Below are positions 1 to 11,218 of a stretch of 64,000 nucleotides of DNA, in pieces; within the stretch, counting starts at the first letter, position 1; every line of letters starts with the position of its first letter. Made by a program: the position numbers and the translations under genes. Below the pieces are notes generated by a model that worked only from the letters and a program-made list of their open reading frames with translations, ran no database searches and was not told where the DNA came from. The stretch comes from Bretschneidera sinensis (taxonomy: Eukaryota > Streptophyta > Magnoliopsida > Brassicales > Akaniaceae). The stretch spans positions 67,596,620 to 67,660,619 of the forward strand of contig CM043700.1 of assembly GCA_023935145.1 (NCBI GenBank), in the 5' to 3' direction.

Positions 1-4
1 TAAG

Positions 5-1331
5 TGATAAGTGCTTAAATATTCATATTTCAGCCCCTTAATTTACATTTGTTAAGCACTTAATTTACGTATTTTATTCCATTTTACATTCTTTTTGTGT
101 TTTCCGTGTTTTTATAGCTTTTTAGAAGAAAAGAAGCATTTTGGAACTCAAAGAGCAAAACTGGAACTGGGAGCTGCAGAAGAGTGCGATCGAGCGCAGT
201 ACTTAGTGCGATCGAGGGCACAAGCACTCATGCGCACAAAGAGAAGGCTCGAGTGCAACCTTGTGCTCAAGCGCAAACTCATGCGATCGAGTGCACACGC
301 ATCAATAAAACATCAAAACGGCAGTTCCTATTGTGGAAAGTAGAATTAGAGACCTGTTTTGGAAATTAGGGTTTCCAAGTGTCCTTAGAACCCTATAAAT
401 AGACTTGTAAAACACAGAAACAGTATCTCCCTTTTTAGTTTAGTTTTTGTCCGGGGAGGCCGGAGGCCGGAAGAGCCTAGAAGAGAGATTGTGGAGACGA
501 ATTGACGACTCTTCTCTATAGTGTTTTCGGGTTTCTTTTTTCCTATGTATTTTATTTTATGATGTTATTTAGCATCACAACTATGTGTAACTAATTTTCT
601 AGTAAGGGCTTGGTTGAAGCCCTAATTATGTTTAACCAATAATTCAGTATTGGCGCCTTTGCAATATTTATGTTGTGATTCTTGATTTGATTAATGCCTA
701 TTTTTATTTAAATTCCTCATATGTGTGTGTCTGATCAACGTATGCATGTGGTATGGATTAGTTAGTTGAATCAATTTGGATGACCGGGTCTTGGGTTCAA
801 CAATAGTAACAAAAGATATCTTATCCAGATTCTTGGATTAATCAACATAGGAAACCAGAAGCAGACCAAGCCCTAGGTCTCGTGTGGTTGTCGATTTCCA
901 CAGATCCTATCTCTCTTAAGGAACAACTCAGTATACACCATTTTGAATCCCTTAAGAAAGAAAAGAGTTAGAGTATACACCATGCCTAACTCATTACTTA
1001 GGGAGATCAATTGCCTAAAGAGTGGACCAAGCCCTTAGGTTGACAAACATTAGGTATACATGGCATAATTAAAGCACTAACATACTGTTGTATTGTGGTA
1101 GCATGATTAGTGGCGGATATCAAGTCCCTACGCCTTTATCATTATTACTTATTCAAACTTAATATTTATTTCTCGTTTTTATTCTTATCTTACGAACCAA
1201 TTCTAAATCGAAATTCACCAATCTCTGTGGAGATGATCTCGCATTTGCACACTATGCTACTATTGACCTTGTGCACTTGCAAGTAAAGCTGTATGATTAT
1301 TTGCTTATTAATTTAGGTAGGTAAACACACA
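5..1331 (+). repeat. 5' LTR of the gag-only Gypsy element
   Basis: The LTR begins TGATAAGTGC and ends CACACA. It matches 4120-5449 over its full length with scattered substitutions and small indels. A TATA-like motif, tataaata, lies at 394-401. Bases 184-300 hold several copies of a GC-rich cgatcgagcgca-type motif in an AT-rich background. Confidence 0.9.
394..401 (+). promoter_or_regulatory. TATA-like box of the 5' LTR
   Basis: The motif tataaata is conserved at the same place in the 3' LTR (4487-4494). It is the likely core promoter of the retroelement. This is inferred from motif and position only. Confidence 0.5.
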
Positions 1332-1340
1332 ATAAGTTTT

Positions 1341-1358
1341 TGGTGCCGTTGCCGGGGA
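1341..1358 (+). other. Primer-binding site, tRNA-Asp type
   Basis: The 18 bases after a short spacer from the 5' LTR match the complement of the plant tRNA-Asp(GTC) 3' end with one difference (tggtgcc for tggcgcc). The same site occurs on the minus strand at 55559-55576 and 62824-62841. Confidence 0.85.
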
Positions 1359-1674
1359 TTGCACTAAATTTCTTTTTAGAATTATTTTCATTAGTAATTT
1401 TTATTTTTATTTTTATTTTTTCTTTTCTGTTTATATTTTCTTTATCAAACAACCCCAATTTTTTTCATCTTTTCGTTTTCTGTTTTTCTGTTTTTGTTCA
1501 GGTGTGCAGCAGAGGAGTTTCTGTCCTTATTGCGATCGAGCGCACTAGTGTAGCGCTCGAGCATAGGAAGAACAGCGATCGAGCACAGTTCAAGGTGCGC
1601 TCGAGCGCAAAAGGTCCAGAGAGTACCCGAGCAGCAGTACTGAAACTGCTGCACTGAAGCAGTTCAACTGATTA

Positions 1675-2340
1675 ATGCAAGGGCTTCGATCCAAAAATCC
1701 AATCTTTTTTCCACTCAATACAGAGCAAGGAATAAATAGCAAAGGCATGCATGAAGTGAACTTAAATGGTGGATTTCTAAATTGGTTGGATGCTATGGAA
1801 AGAAAGATAGATATGCTTGTAAAACGCACGACTGCGCAGAACATCCCTCCTCGTCCACAAGCTACACAACTCTAGGTATGTGCTATATGTTCTAATGTTA
1901 ATCACACTTCTGAAACTTACCTTGTGTATTACTTTACAGATCCAGAGCAAGCAAACTATGTGGGACCAAACAACTATCATTCCAAGAACAATGCATATGC
2001 AAATACCTACAATCCTGGATGGCGAAACCACCCCAACTTCTCGTGGAGCAACGATCGAAATGCCCTGAACCTTCAAGAGCAGCAAAGGAACTCCCAACCC
2101 GCAGCCTAATCAGTTCTGGAATCAAGGGATATTGACCTAGAGATCATTGTGAGGCAACTGGCAGCTCAACAACAACAATTGATAACTTCACAAGAACAGT
2201 TCATGGCAGAGGAAATACAATTTCGGACTGAGCAAAGACAAATCAATGCTAAGCATGAGCAAGCTATTCAAAGACTAGAGGTGCAAATGGGGCAATTGGC
2301 TAAGGAGCTAAGTGAAAAAAAAAATAGGGAGAATTTCTAG
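1675..2340 (+). pseudogene. Decayed, internally deleted gag of Gypsy type
   Basis: Translated pieces in shifting frames match the C-terminal half of an Athila-like gag: a spacer (MHEVNLNGG...), the remains of a zinc knuckle (around 1878-1925), the block NTYNPGWRNHPNFSW (about 2007-2051), and a glutamine-rich helical tail ending IQRLEVQMGQLAKEL (about 2260-2320). The capsid part is missing: the N-terminal leader around 1690-1735 runs directly into the spacer that in the relative at 54.0-55.2 kb lies several hundred bases later. Stops and frame changes make it non-functional. Confidence 0.75.
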
Positions 2341-4119
2341 CCCATAACGTTGATTCATTAGAAACTACTCTTACCTATAGTGTCACAAGATCGGATTTTG
2401 AGCCCGAATGTGAGGACGTTACTGATGACATCATTGAAACTATCACCTTCTTAAAGCCTCTCCCAAGCATCCAAGTAAGTACACCGATCCATTTGACACT
2501 CTTGTGCCTTCTAATACTACTTTTTTTCCCTTTTATTGTCCAGACACCAAATTTGGAGTTGAAGCAATTGCTGAAGTATTTGACTTATGCTTATATGGGA
2601 GAGAATAAGACACTACATGTGCTAGTTGCTACAAATCTTAGTTTTGGGAAAGAATAAGGCACGGTCCGGTTGAAGTTGTTAAATTTAGCGCTCATGGGAG
2701 GCACTCCACAGCTTATCCTTTTATTTTTATTGTTTTTCATATTTATTGTTATTTATTTATTTTTAGTACTTCTTGTTTTCCCGTATTATGTTAGCTTTTC
2801 TTTTTAGGGACAATGTGTGCATCCGTTCAAGTTTTGGGGTGCACTATGAGCCATGCCGGCCCAACTAGTTTTCCATCTCCCAGGTCAGATCTTTCTATGA
2901 TATTCATACATTGGTAACAATGTGTATATTAAGTTTGGGGGTAGAGAGAGACACTTTCACGCACACTTTGTCCCAGTTTTATTTTATTTTATCATTGTTT
3001 AAAAGAAAAGATAAATTCATGTTCATGTTGTTTTGAAAATTTTGGTTGATTTAAACAAATATTATGATAAGATTTCATCAGTAAGCTTAAAATATTGAAC
3101 ACATTGTCTAAGTAATAAAGTTTTAAAAGTTTAATTACTTACTTTAAGGCATTTAAGAATTCACAAATTTGACATATAATTTTTATGTGTATGTTTCTAT
3201 GGCCTAACTATAATCAGATAACTTGTTAGAAGAACACCTTGGCATAGAAAAATAGGAAAAAAAAATTATTACTCAAAAAGAGAAAATAAAATGCTCCTAA
3301 TGATCATTAAATAAACTTTCCACTGAGTAACTGGACCTCTTGCCTCAGTAAGGAATGAGTGTTCACGTCAAAAGGTGGGAATTAAGCATTTAATGATCAT
3401 AAAAATTTTCACTGAGTAACTAGACCTCTTGCCTCAGTAAGCAGTGAGTGTTCAAGTCAAAAGGTGAGAATTAAGCATTTAATGATCATAAAAATTTTCA
3501 CTGAGTAATTGGGCCTCTTGCCTCAGTAAGTAGTGAGTGTTCACGTCAAAAAGTGAGAATTTCACTTAGCAAGCTTTAAGATCTGTTTTCTATAGCCTTT
3601 TTTACTCGAGTTAGTAAGTCTTTAGGGGTGTCTTTACACCAAATACCCTAAAACCATCTGGTTTGGGAGTCATTGGCTAAACACTCGTTACAAGGGTCAA
3701 CTAGAAAGCTTAATGGAACTCAACATGGCAAAAATCTCATGATGAAAGAAAAAGAAAAGAAGTAAACAACATGCCATTTTTGTTATATCTGATAAGGAAC
3801 TCGATGAATGTTAAGACACTGAAACACTACACATTGGAGTTATTTGGAAGCTTCATCTTTTATATGCTAATTCACAACACACTAAGTCAGACTTATGACG
3901 CCTTAACCTACCCTGTGTAAGTGATTAGATTTTAAAACTCTTATTCTTTGCAAAGATTTGTTTGTATTTTAAGCTTGCTCTTGAATAAATATCATGATTT
4001 TATGTGAGACTTAAATTTTCGGATACCATGAATGATGGATTTATCTTTGCGTCTTTGTTTTTCATTTAGTTTTTAGTTTCGTATTGGTAAGGGACTAGCA
4101 ATATGTAAGTTTGGGGGTG
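2341..4119 (+). other. Non-coding 3' interior of the gag-only element
   Basis: No protein-coding similarity is recognisable. The stretch holds two G-rich tracts (about 2932-2943 and 4108-4119), the second being the polypurine tract before the 3' LTR, and the 89-bp tandem repeat listed separately. Confidence 0.6.
3322..3558 (+). repeat. 89-bp tandem repeat, about 2.7 copies
   Basis: The string actgagtaa recurs at 3322, 3411 and 3500, an exact 89-base period. Each unit holds cctcttgcctcagtaag, a gtgttca...gtcaaaa block and aatgatcat. Long Gypsy elements of the Athila/Tat group often carry tandem repeats in the 3' untranslated region. Confidence 0.9.
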
Positions 4120-5449
4120 TGATAAGTGCTTAAATATTCATATTTAAGCCCCTTAATTTACATTTGTTAAGCTCTTAGTTTGCATATTTTATTCCATTTT
4201 ACATCCATTTTGTGTTTTCTGTGTTTTTATAGGTTTTTGGAAGAAATGAAGCATTTTGGAACTTAAAGAGCAAAACTGGAACTGGGAGCTGCAGAAGAGT
4301 GCAATCGAGCGCATAAGTACTCATGCACAAAAGGAGAAGGCTCGAGTGTGACCTTGCGCTCAAGCGCAAACTCATGCGATCGAGCGCACACGCATAAAAA
4401 AAACATCAAAACGACAGTTCCTATTTTGGAAAGTAGGGTTAGAGACCTGTTTTGGAAATTAGGGTTTCCAAGTGTCCTTAGAACCCTATAAATAGACTTG
4501 TAAAACACAGAAATAGTATCTCCTTTTTTAGGAGCATATCTCCCTTTTTAGTTTAGTTTTTGTTCGGGGGAGGCCGGAGGTCAGACGAGCCCGGAGGAGA
4601 GATTGTGGAGACGAATTGACGACTCTTCTCTATAGTGTTTTCGGGTTTCTTCTTTCCTTTGTATTTTATTTTATGATGTTGTTTAGCATCACAACTATGT
4701 GTAACTAATTTTCTAGTAAGGGCTTGGTTGAAGCCCTAATTATGTTTAACCAATAATTCAGTATTGACGCCTTTGCAATATTTATGCTGTGATTCTTGAT
4801 TTGATTAATGCCTGTTTTTATTTAAATTCCTCATATGTGTGTATCTGATCAACGTATGCATGTGGTATGGATTAGTTAGTTGAATCAATTTAGATGACCG
4901 AGTCCTGGGTTCAACAATAGTAACAAAAGATATCTTATCTAGATTCTTGCGTTAATCAACATGGAAAACCGAGCGCGGACCAAGCCCTAGGTCTCGTGTG
5001 GTTATCGATTGCCACCGATCCTATGCTCTCTTAAGGAACAACTCAGTATACACCATACTGAATCCCTTAAGAAAGAAAAGAGTTAGAGTATACACCATGC
5101 CTAACTCATATCTTAGGGAGATCAATAGCCTAAGGAGTGGACTAAGCCCTTAGATTGATAAACATTAGGTATATATGGCATGATTAAAGCATTGACATAC
5201 TGTTGTATTGTGGTAGCATGATTAGTGGTAGATATCAAGTCCCTACGCCTTTATCATCATTACTTATTCAAATTCAATATTTATTTCTCGTTTTTATTTT
5301 TACCTTGCGAACTAATTCTAAATCGAAATTCACTAATCCCTGTGGAGATGATCTCGCATTTGCACACTATGCTACTGTTGACCTTGTGCACTTGCAAGTA
5401 AAACTGTATGATTATTTGCTTATTAATTTAGGTAGATAAACGCATAACA
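4120..5449 (+). repeat. 3' LTR of the gag-only Gypsy element
   Basis: This LTR matches 5-1331 from TGATAAGTGC to the terminal CA at 5448-5449. The TATA-like motif is at 4487-4494. It is followed by ataag, taken as the target duplication. Confidence 0.9.
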
Positions 5450-5453
5450 ATAA

Positions 5454-5688
5454 GTCTATTCCATTCAAACTTTTTACCTACCTCACTTCGAGGCACACAA
5501 GTCTGTTTCATTCAAACTCTTTACCTACCTCACTTCAAGGCACACAACTTTGTTTCATTCAAACTCTTTACCTACCTCGCTTCGAGGCACATAAGTCTGT
5601 TGCATTCAGACTCCTTACTTAACTCGCTTCAAAGCACACAAGTCTGTTCCATTCAGACTCTTTAGTTACCTCGCTTTGAAGCTCACAA
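5454..5688 (+). repeat. 47-bp tandem array, five units
   Basis: Five consecutive units of exactly 47 bases start at 5454, 5501, 5548, 5595 and 5642. Each follows the pattern gtctgttccattcaaact, then ttacctacctcgcttcgagg, then cacacaa. Units differ at a few positions each. The array begins directly at the 3' edge of the Gypsy element's target duplication. Confidence 0.95.
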
Positions 5689-6560
5689 CTTAAAGTCTGA
5701 ACTAATAATTTCAGCTCGAGAAATCCAACTTCAAATCTCCACACCATGTCTCTTTAGTACCTTGGTACCTAAAAGATGTCCTGCCTTATCCAAACTGCAT
5801 GACACACTTCAAACTACTTCCTCAAGCGCATAACTGCATTTAAGAAAGTGGAGACATCTAATGTTGGGCAAAAATCCTCATCCAATAACACAATGATATG
5901 TGGCTCCTATTAAGGGCAAAATGGCAAAATCTTAGATGAAAATCCTCACCCAATAGCATAACGACACGCAGCAACCTCTAAGGGAAAAAAGGTAGTTCCA
6001 TGACTCAAACAGGCGAACCAATCAAATCACCACACATGGAAAAGGGCACAATGATAATTCTGCACCAAGAGCCCTAGTACCATTACAATACTCTAGCCTA
6101 TGGATAAATAGTTATCTAGCTTACGATAATGATAAACTTATCTTCAAGTATTCCTATCGGAACATTGAATTTTTCTCCTAATCAAACACTACTCTGAAAC
6201 ACTATATAAAGTGGGCTCTCACAATCAAAAAGAACGGACAAATCTCCACTCACAGCTCCCATTCTCCTTGGCTTTCTTATTCTCCAAAAAAAAAAACTTT
6301 TTTTAACTTAAGCATCGGAGAGTCCCTCGAAGGCACAACCCTTCCGGTCCTTCTGTTACTTTTAGGGTTTTTCTTTGTTTTGCGTGCGCAGGTATTGCTT
6401 CCCGATTGTTCAGATTCCAGGCATAGAAAAGATTTATCTTCACTTTTACTCACCTTCACCTCATGAAATCCTGAGAAAACAAAAGAAAAAACATGAGAGA
6501 AAATCTTGTCTCTCTTTTGTATTTCTCCTCTAAATCCAAAAACTCTTCTTACACAAGACA
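5689..6560. other. Probable old Gypsy LTR remnant
   Basis: No open gene is visible. A TATA-like ctatataaag lies near 6202-6211. About 90 bases downstream is a block with acttaagcatcggagag (about 6305-6321), a motif often seen near the end of Tat-group LTRs. Duplicated text (aaaatcctcanccaata near 5870 and 5940) suggests internal repeats. Assignment is tentative because no partner LTR is seen. Confidence 0.4.
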
Positions 6561-6563
6561 AAT

Positions 6564-6566
<3 letters not shown>

Positions 6567-6601
<35 letters not shown>
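6567..6601. repeat. (AT)n microsatellite
   Basis: An uninterrupted run of AT dinucleotides of about 34 bases directly borders the left end of the foldback element at 6602. Confidence 0.95.
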
Positions 6602-6608
<7 letters not shown>

Positions 6609-6985
6609 AGTTGTTTGTTCTGTTTATTATTTTCAAAGATACTTTTACTATTAATTACCTCTTTCAGAATGACCACATAATCTTTTAATTCTCACCACAA
6701 AGTTGAACAACCTGGTAATGCATAACAAAAATAAAAAATAAAAATTGGGTGAGGTTTATGTACTTAAAAGAGTAGACTAAAGTTTCAGTTGCTAAAGCAT
6801 TTCTTAATGCTTGAAGTTAAAGGGAAATCTTCTGAGTTGTTTCTAAGTTGGCATCAAAGTCTGTGCAAACCAATACGGGAGACTAAAAAAGATGGTCCAT
6901 AGTTTGATTTCATCCCTTTCTGAGAGAGGTAATTAATGGTAAGAGTATCTTTGAAAATAATAAACAAAACAAACAATTAAATTAA
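6602..6985. mobile_element. MITE-like foldback element with ~70-bp terminal inverted repeats
   Basis: The left arm (6602-6671, starting ttaatttagttgtttgtt) and the reverse complement of the right arm (6916-6985) agree over about 70 bases with few mismatches. The interior (about 245 bases) has no coding sequence. The target duplication cannot be read because the left flank is an AT microsatellite. The superfamily is undetermined. Confidence 0.85.
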
Positions 6986-7070
6986 GTGAAAGAGTAATTT
7001 TGTACAATAATATTTTTAAAAAATATCTTAATTTGGTCTTAACAAATTTTGATGTGATAATATCGTTAGC

Positions 7071-8562
7071 TAGGGGTGAGCATGGGTCGGATTATCCTAA
7101 AATTTTAACCCAACCCATTCATACCAGGTTGAAAAAATCTCAACCAAACCCAACCCATGAACCCATCCAGCCTCAACTCAACCCCCATTCTAATTGGTTT
7201 GGGTCGGTTTGTGTCACCGGGTTGATATATTTTTTTTACTAAATAATTAAACCATACAATATACATAACAAAAAAAATCTATTAAATCCAAAACTAAATC
7301 TATTCACATTACAAGTGAAATATGTGTGTCTGACAGCACAAATAGTATTTGATAACGTGGAAAAGAGAACAATTGTCTCATAGATTACAATGGTAGTAGG
7401 CTATGCTAAATTTGGTTTTTTGGATACTACTAAGAAGCTTTTTTATGACATGCAAGAGAATGATGTTGTGCCATGGAATGCCATAATTGGAGGCTACGTT
7501 AAAGTCAAACTTGGTAATGATGCTTTAGCATTGTTTCATGAAATGCAAGTGAGTAATATAAAACCTGATGAAGTGATCATGATCAATTACTTATCTGCAT
7601 GCTCACAACTTGGAGCCCCTGATGTTAGAATATGGATTCATCGTTATATTGAAAAAAAAATCTTCATATGAATGTTGCGCTAGAAGTGCTTTAGTTGACA
7701 TGAATTTAACTTACTTTAGAAGACTGTTCAATTACAAAGGAAATAAGGATTTCTGGATAGTTGCTAATAATATATTTTAGTAACTCAACATTTGTTGGCC
7801 GTGCTAGTGCTTTCTCACTAATCAGTCTAATTTTTGAACTATGCTTTAATGCACTTAGAAGTGATATAGGGGCTCTTTAAAGGTCATAGAGAGGCAAATT
7901 GAATGGCTCAATAATGTTTGTATGAAAGGCTTCCAGTAAGTTTGTATTACTAAGCTTTATCATGCATTCAACATTTCTTCCTTTAACATCATGGTAAATC
8001 TTTTTAGAATATAAGTTTATCTGCATACATTGATCTTGACTAGAATTTTATAGGTTAGAGTTTTAATTTCTGTGTTTATTTTATAGTTACAATGGTACAA
8101 GAAGTCAAAATTTTGTTAACATAAGTTAATTGTGCATCAATTTATTCTGATTGAAGTTATGCTTAAGAATAATTATGAAAACTATTTTATAACTCGAAAT
8201 CAATATTTGTTTCTAGTGTAAATATTTAAAACTAAAATATGGATAATTGGAAAGTATGAGACATATTTGGACATTGGAGTATCAGCTACATATAATTTTA
8301 TATACTAGTAGTAATTAGAATGACATTTTATGATTATATATTTTACAATTATACTATAATTATTTATACATTATTTTATATTCAATAAATATATAATATA
8401 TAATTATATATTTGATCGGGCTATTGGTTTGGGTCGGGTTGAAAATTTTGAACCTATGACCCAACCCAACCCAACTCAATCTCTAAAAAGACAACCCAGC
8501 CCAACCCATTATATTAGTTTGGGTCGAGTTCGTGGGTCAACCGGATTCTATATTCATCCCTA
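7071..8562. mobile_element. Non-autonomous hAT-like element carrying a PPR gene fragment
   Basis: The ends form a short imperfect inverted repeat (left taggggtgagcat, right reading inward tagggatgaatat) of the TAGGG-type common in hAT elements. The flanks are 8-base direct repeats, tcgttagc (7063-7070) and tcattagc (8563-8570), with one mismatch; 8 bp is the hAT target size. Subterminal regions on both sides are rich in cccaaccc/gggttggg motifs in inverted orientation, plausible transposase-binding repeats. No transposase is present. The interior holds a fragment of a pentatricopeptide-repeat gene. Confidence 0.82.
7330..7716 (+). pseudogene. PPR (pentatricopeptide repeat) gene fragment inside the hAT-like element
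   Basis: The translation gives PLS-type PPR repeats: a repeat ending VFDNVEKRTIVS with a stop where the consensus has W, then VVGYAKFGFLDTTKKLFYDM, then VPWNAIIGGYVK...ALALFHEMQ, then IKPDEVIMINYLSACSQLGA. After 7660 a run of A causes a frameshift, beyond which MNVAL and ALVDM remain recognisable. Intact members are organelle RNA-binding proteins of several hundred residues; this is a fragment of about 125 codons with a nonsense codon (7372-7374) and a frameshift. It lies wholly within the transposon ends, so capture by the element is the simplest reading. Confidence 0.8.
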
Positions 8563-8622
8563 TCATTAGCCTAAAAGAAAATATCATTCTATAATAACTC
8601 AAATAAAATGTTTAATAATTTA

Positions 8623-9548
8623 AACTTAATTAGATGTGTTACCTTAATGTTTGAAATTAGTTGCCAATGGTACCTTAAGTTTTAATTGGTAACAATTTTC
8701 ACTCTAAAGTGAGCAAATTTTTGCAATTGTTACATTTCGGTTAAATTAATCGTTGTAGTCAGCACGCGCACAGAGCGTGGGTCATTAAACGGGTAAATCA
8801 AACTTAATCGGCATATAAATGACATGTGTCCAACATCCATTGGTTAGAATAACACAAAATTATTAGTACTTAAAATCTAATTCTTAAAAAAAACCAGTAC
8901 AACAATCTAAAAAAAATTTCTAATTTTTTTTTTTCGTAACTTCTTTTTATTCTTTCATAACTTCTTCTTTTCGTTCATTCTGGACAACCAACATCGGAAG
9001 AAAAAAGTCAGAAAAAATTCTAGAGCTCTCTAACTTATTCCTCTTCTTCAAAATTTGAAAATCTAAAACCAGAAAAAAAAAATTGAAACAAAATTCCATC
9101 TCCTCCAAACCAATTCTGAACAAACGTAATCTCATCATCCGATCATTAAAGAGCTCAAGCAAATCAACATCCAGAAAAAACAAATATAAACCGAAGAAAT
9201 CCGAGAAGAAAAAAAGAGAGGAGTATTTCTTTTAATTAGTTCTCGAATACTGTTATCGGAAGAAGTTGTTTTTGAATTTATCAAAGAATTTTAATATTTT
9301 TTTTATTTATTTAAATTTTTAATAATTATTTATTTCTTAAGTTGATAGGATATAGAAATCTGAGATTTAAAATAGTTAGGTGCAAGGCACATGACTGATC
9401 TAGCAATTTTGAATCTTTGAACGAAAATTTAATTGGAATGTGGCAATTGCAACAAATCCAAAAATATAGAGTGAAAATTTCCACCGACTAAAAGATGGGG
9501 ACCGCTTGCAACTACTCCAAAATTAAAGATACCGAATACAATTAAGCC
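8623..9548. mobile_element. Mutator-type MITE, 926 bp, with 9-bp target duplication
   Basis: The outer ~80 bases at each end are imperfect inverted repeats (left around 8626-8707, right around 9467-9546, both containing the attttcactcta motif at their inner edge). The nine bases aataattta occur exactly at 8614-8622 and 9549-9557, which is the Mutator target size. The interior has no recognisable transposase. It includes an A/T-rich stretch of uncertain origin (8940-9240). Confidence 0.82.
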
Positions 9549-9557
9549 AATAATTTA

Positions 9558-10273
9558 TCATAAAAAATCATTGTTTAAGATATATATATATATATATTTG
9601 TATTCAGATTTCTATAATTTATTTGTTAAAGAATGTCAAACAAATAAAAATTATTTGAAGTGGTCAAATGAAGTAAATGCAAAAAAAAAAAAAAAAAAGG
9701 GTATAATACGTATACCACTTTGATTTGCAAGTGTAATGAAAATGGTCACAAATGTTAAGGTCAGCAACTTGTTAAGCGTTATATGCATGTAAATTAATTT
9801 AGTTGGTAGTTGAAATAGTTTTTAGCTTTAGAAAGCTAGAAGTATTCGCATAAAAATGGTCTACGATATTCACATCAAATGATATTTATTTTATTCATGT
9901 AAATTGTGTCATAAAGAATTACATGTATAAATACAGTATATATTGACGCTTTGTTAGAACAAAAATGCAGTTTTATTTTATTAAAAACATAAGTATTTAA
10001 TATTATTTTAGTGAACATTATTATATTTTAAGTGATTATATAGCATTAAAATTTAAAAATCACATATATAAAAAGTTGTTAAAATATAATACCTTTACAT
10101 GCTTCCACTATTTATTTAAAATAATTTTTATTGAATTTCCTTAAAAGAGATAAAATTATATTTTTTAATGTTTCATTCAGATTTTAATCATAATTAATAT
10201 TAATATATATATATATATATATATTATTTTATATTAAATATTTTATAAAATTTAATTAGTATAGATTTACTTA
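9558..10273. other. AT-rich intergenic DNA
   Basis: No gene is seen. It contains a poly-A run (9681-9698) and an AT microsatellite (about 10199-10222). Confidence 0.6.
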
Positions 10274-10282
10274 ATATTCTTT

Positions 10283-10847
10283 GGGTAAATTGCATAAGAT
10301 GTCCATGAACTATTTATTTTTTGGCACTTAGATCTCTAAAATATGAATTTGATATCCAAAATTCTCAAATTTTCATTTAGTTGTAATGTTATTATCTTCA
10401 TCAATATAACATTTATTTTTTTTCACTTTGAGATAGTTGAATAAGTTAAATAAGAGTTTCGAAATTTTTTTTAAACTATTTGAAAATTATTTTTTTTGTG
10501 ATTAAAAAAATTATTTAAAAGATAAAAACCCTATTTGAAGTACTCCAATAATCCTTTAGAATTTTTCACTTGGTTACTATTTTTTTTTTTGTGATTTAAT
10601 GATATTTAATGTTAAAATTTATTTCAATATTAAAAAATTCATATATTTTTCTCTCACATTTATTTTGATATGTATAAAAAAAAATCTTGATCAAATTTTT
10701 TGCATTATTAAATTTTTATGATAATTTCATTGATAAATAATACATAGCAACTAATTGAAAATTTGAATTTATTTTATATCAAATTCATATTTTAAAGATT
10801 TAAATACTAAAAATCAATGGTTTAAAAACTTTTTAAGCAATTAGCTC
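10283..10847. mobile_element. MITE-like element, 565 bp, with ~100-bp inverted repeats
   Basis: The left arm (10283-10382) and the reverse complement of the right arm (10749-10847) share aaaatatgaatttgatat and several more blocks. The flanks atattcttt (10274-10282) and atatttttt (10848-10856) are nine bases with one mismatch, consistent with a Mutator-type insertion. There is no coding interior. The right flank is T-rich, which weakens the duplication evidence. Confidence 0.72.
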
Positions 10848-10856
10848 ATATTTTTT

Positions 10857-11218
10857 TTAAATAGATAAATAGATAGATAGTTTTGTTATTTTTGTCAACC
10901 CCTACCGGCTACTAGTCTACCACCGGAAGACAATGATAATTTTAATTTGAGGACCTAAATTCTTAAAAGGTGTTGCAGTTCGCCCATGGTCATTTTTAAT
11001 TAATTAATTCTTACATCAGTATCCCAAGCCCTTCAGCACTAAACTCTCCTAGTTCGTTCGCTTCTCACAAAGGGTAATAGATCTATAGAACCCTATCTGG
11101 TGGTTAAACATCTCCTTAATTATCTCAATAGAAATCAAAATCACACTAGTTTTCGAATAACAATATTGATCAACCAGTCAAAACGATTTTTTTTTTTGAG
11201 TAAAACGGAGACGATCAT
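10857..11218 (+). promoter_or_regulatory. Upstream region and probable 5' UTR of DEX1
   Basis: The 360 bases between the last MITE and the DEX1 start codon contain no other gene. No clear TATA box was found. A run of T (11187-11197) lies shortly before the ATG. The promoter may therefore include or abut transposon sequence. Extent is inferred from position only. Confidence 0.35.

Larger units (their letters stand above)
5..5449 (+). mobile_element. Non-autonomous Athila-like Gypsy LTR retrotransposon, gag remnant only
   Basis: Two direct LTRs (5-1331 and 4120-5449) flank an internal region with a primer-binding site matching plant tRNA-Asp, a decayed partial gag and about 1.8 kb of non-coding DNA. 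No protease, reverse transcriptase or integrase is visible, so the copy could only have moved with proteins supplied in trans. The base string ataag follows the 3' LTR (5450-5454) and taag precedes the 5' LTR (1-4), consistent with a 5-bp target duplication cut by the window edge. A G-rich polypurine tract (about 4108-4119) abuts the 3' LTR. The LTR and gag match the minus-strand element at 51.6-56.9 kb, which looks like a longer relative. Assignment to Athila rests on the Asp primer site and the gag type. Confidence 0.87.
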
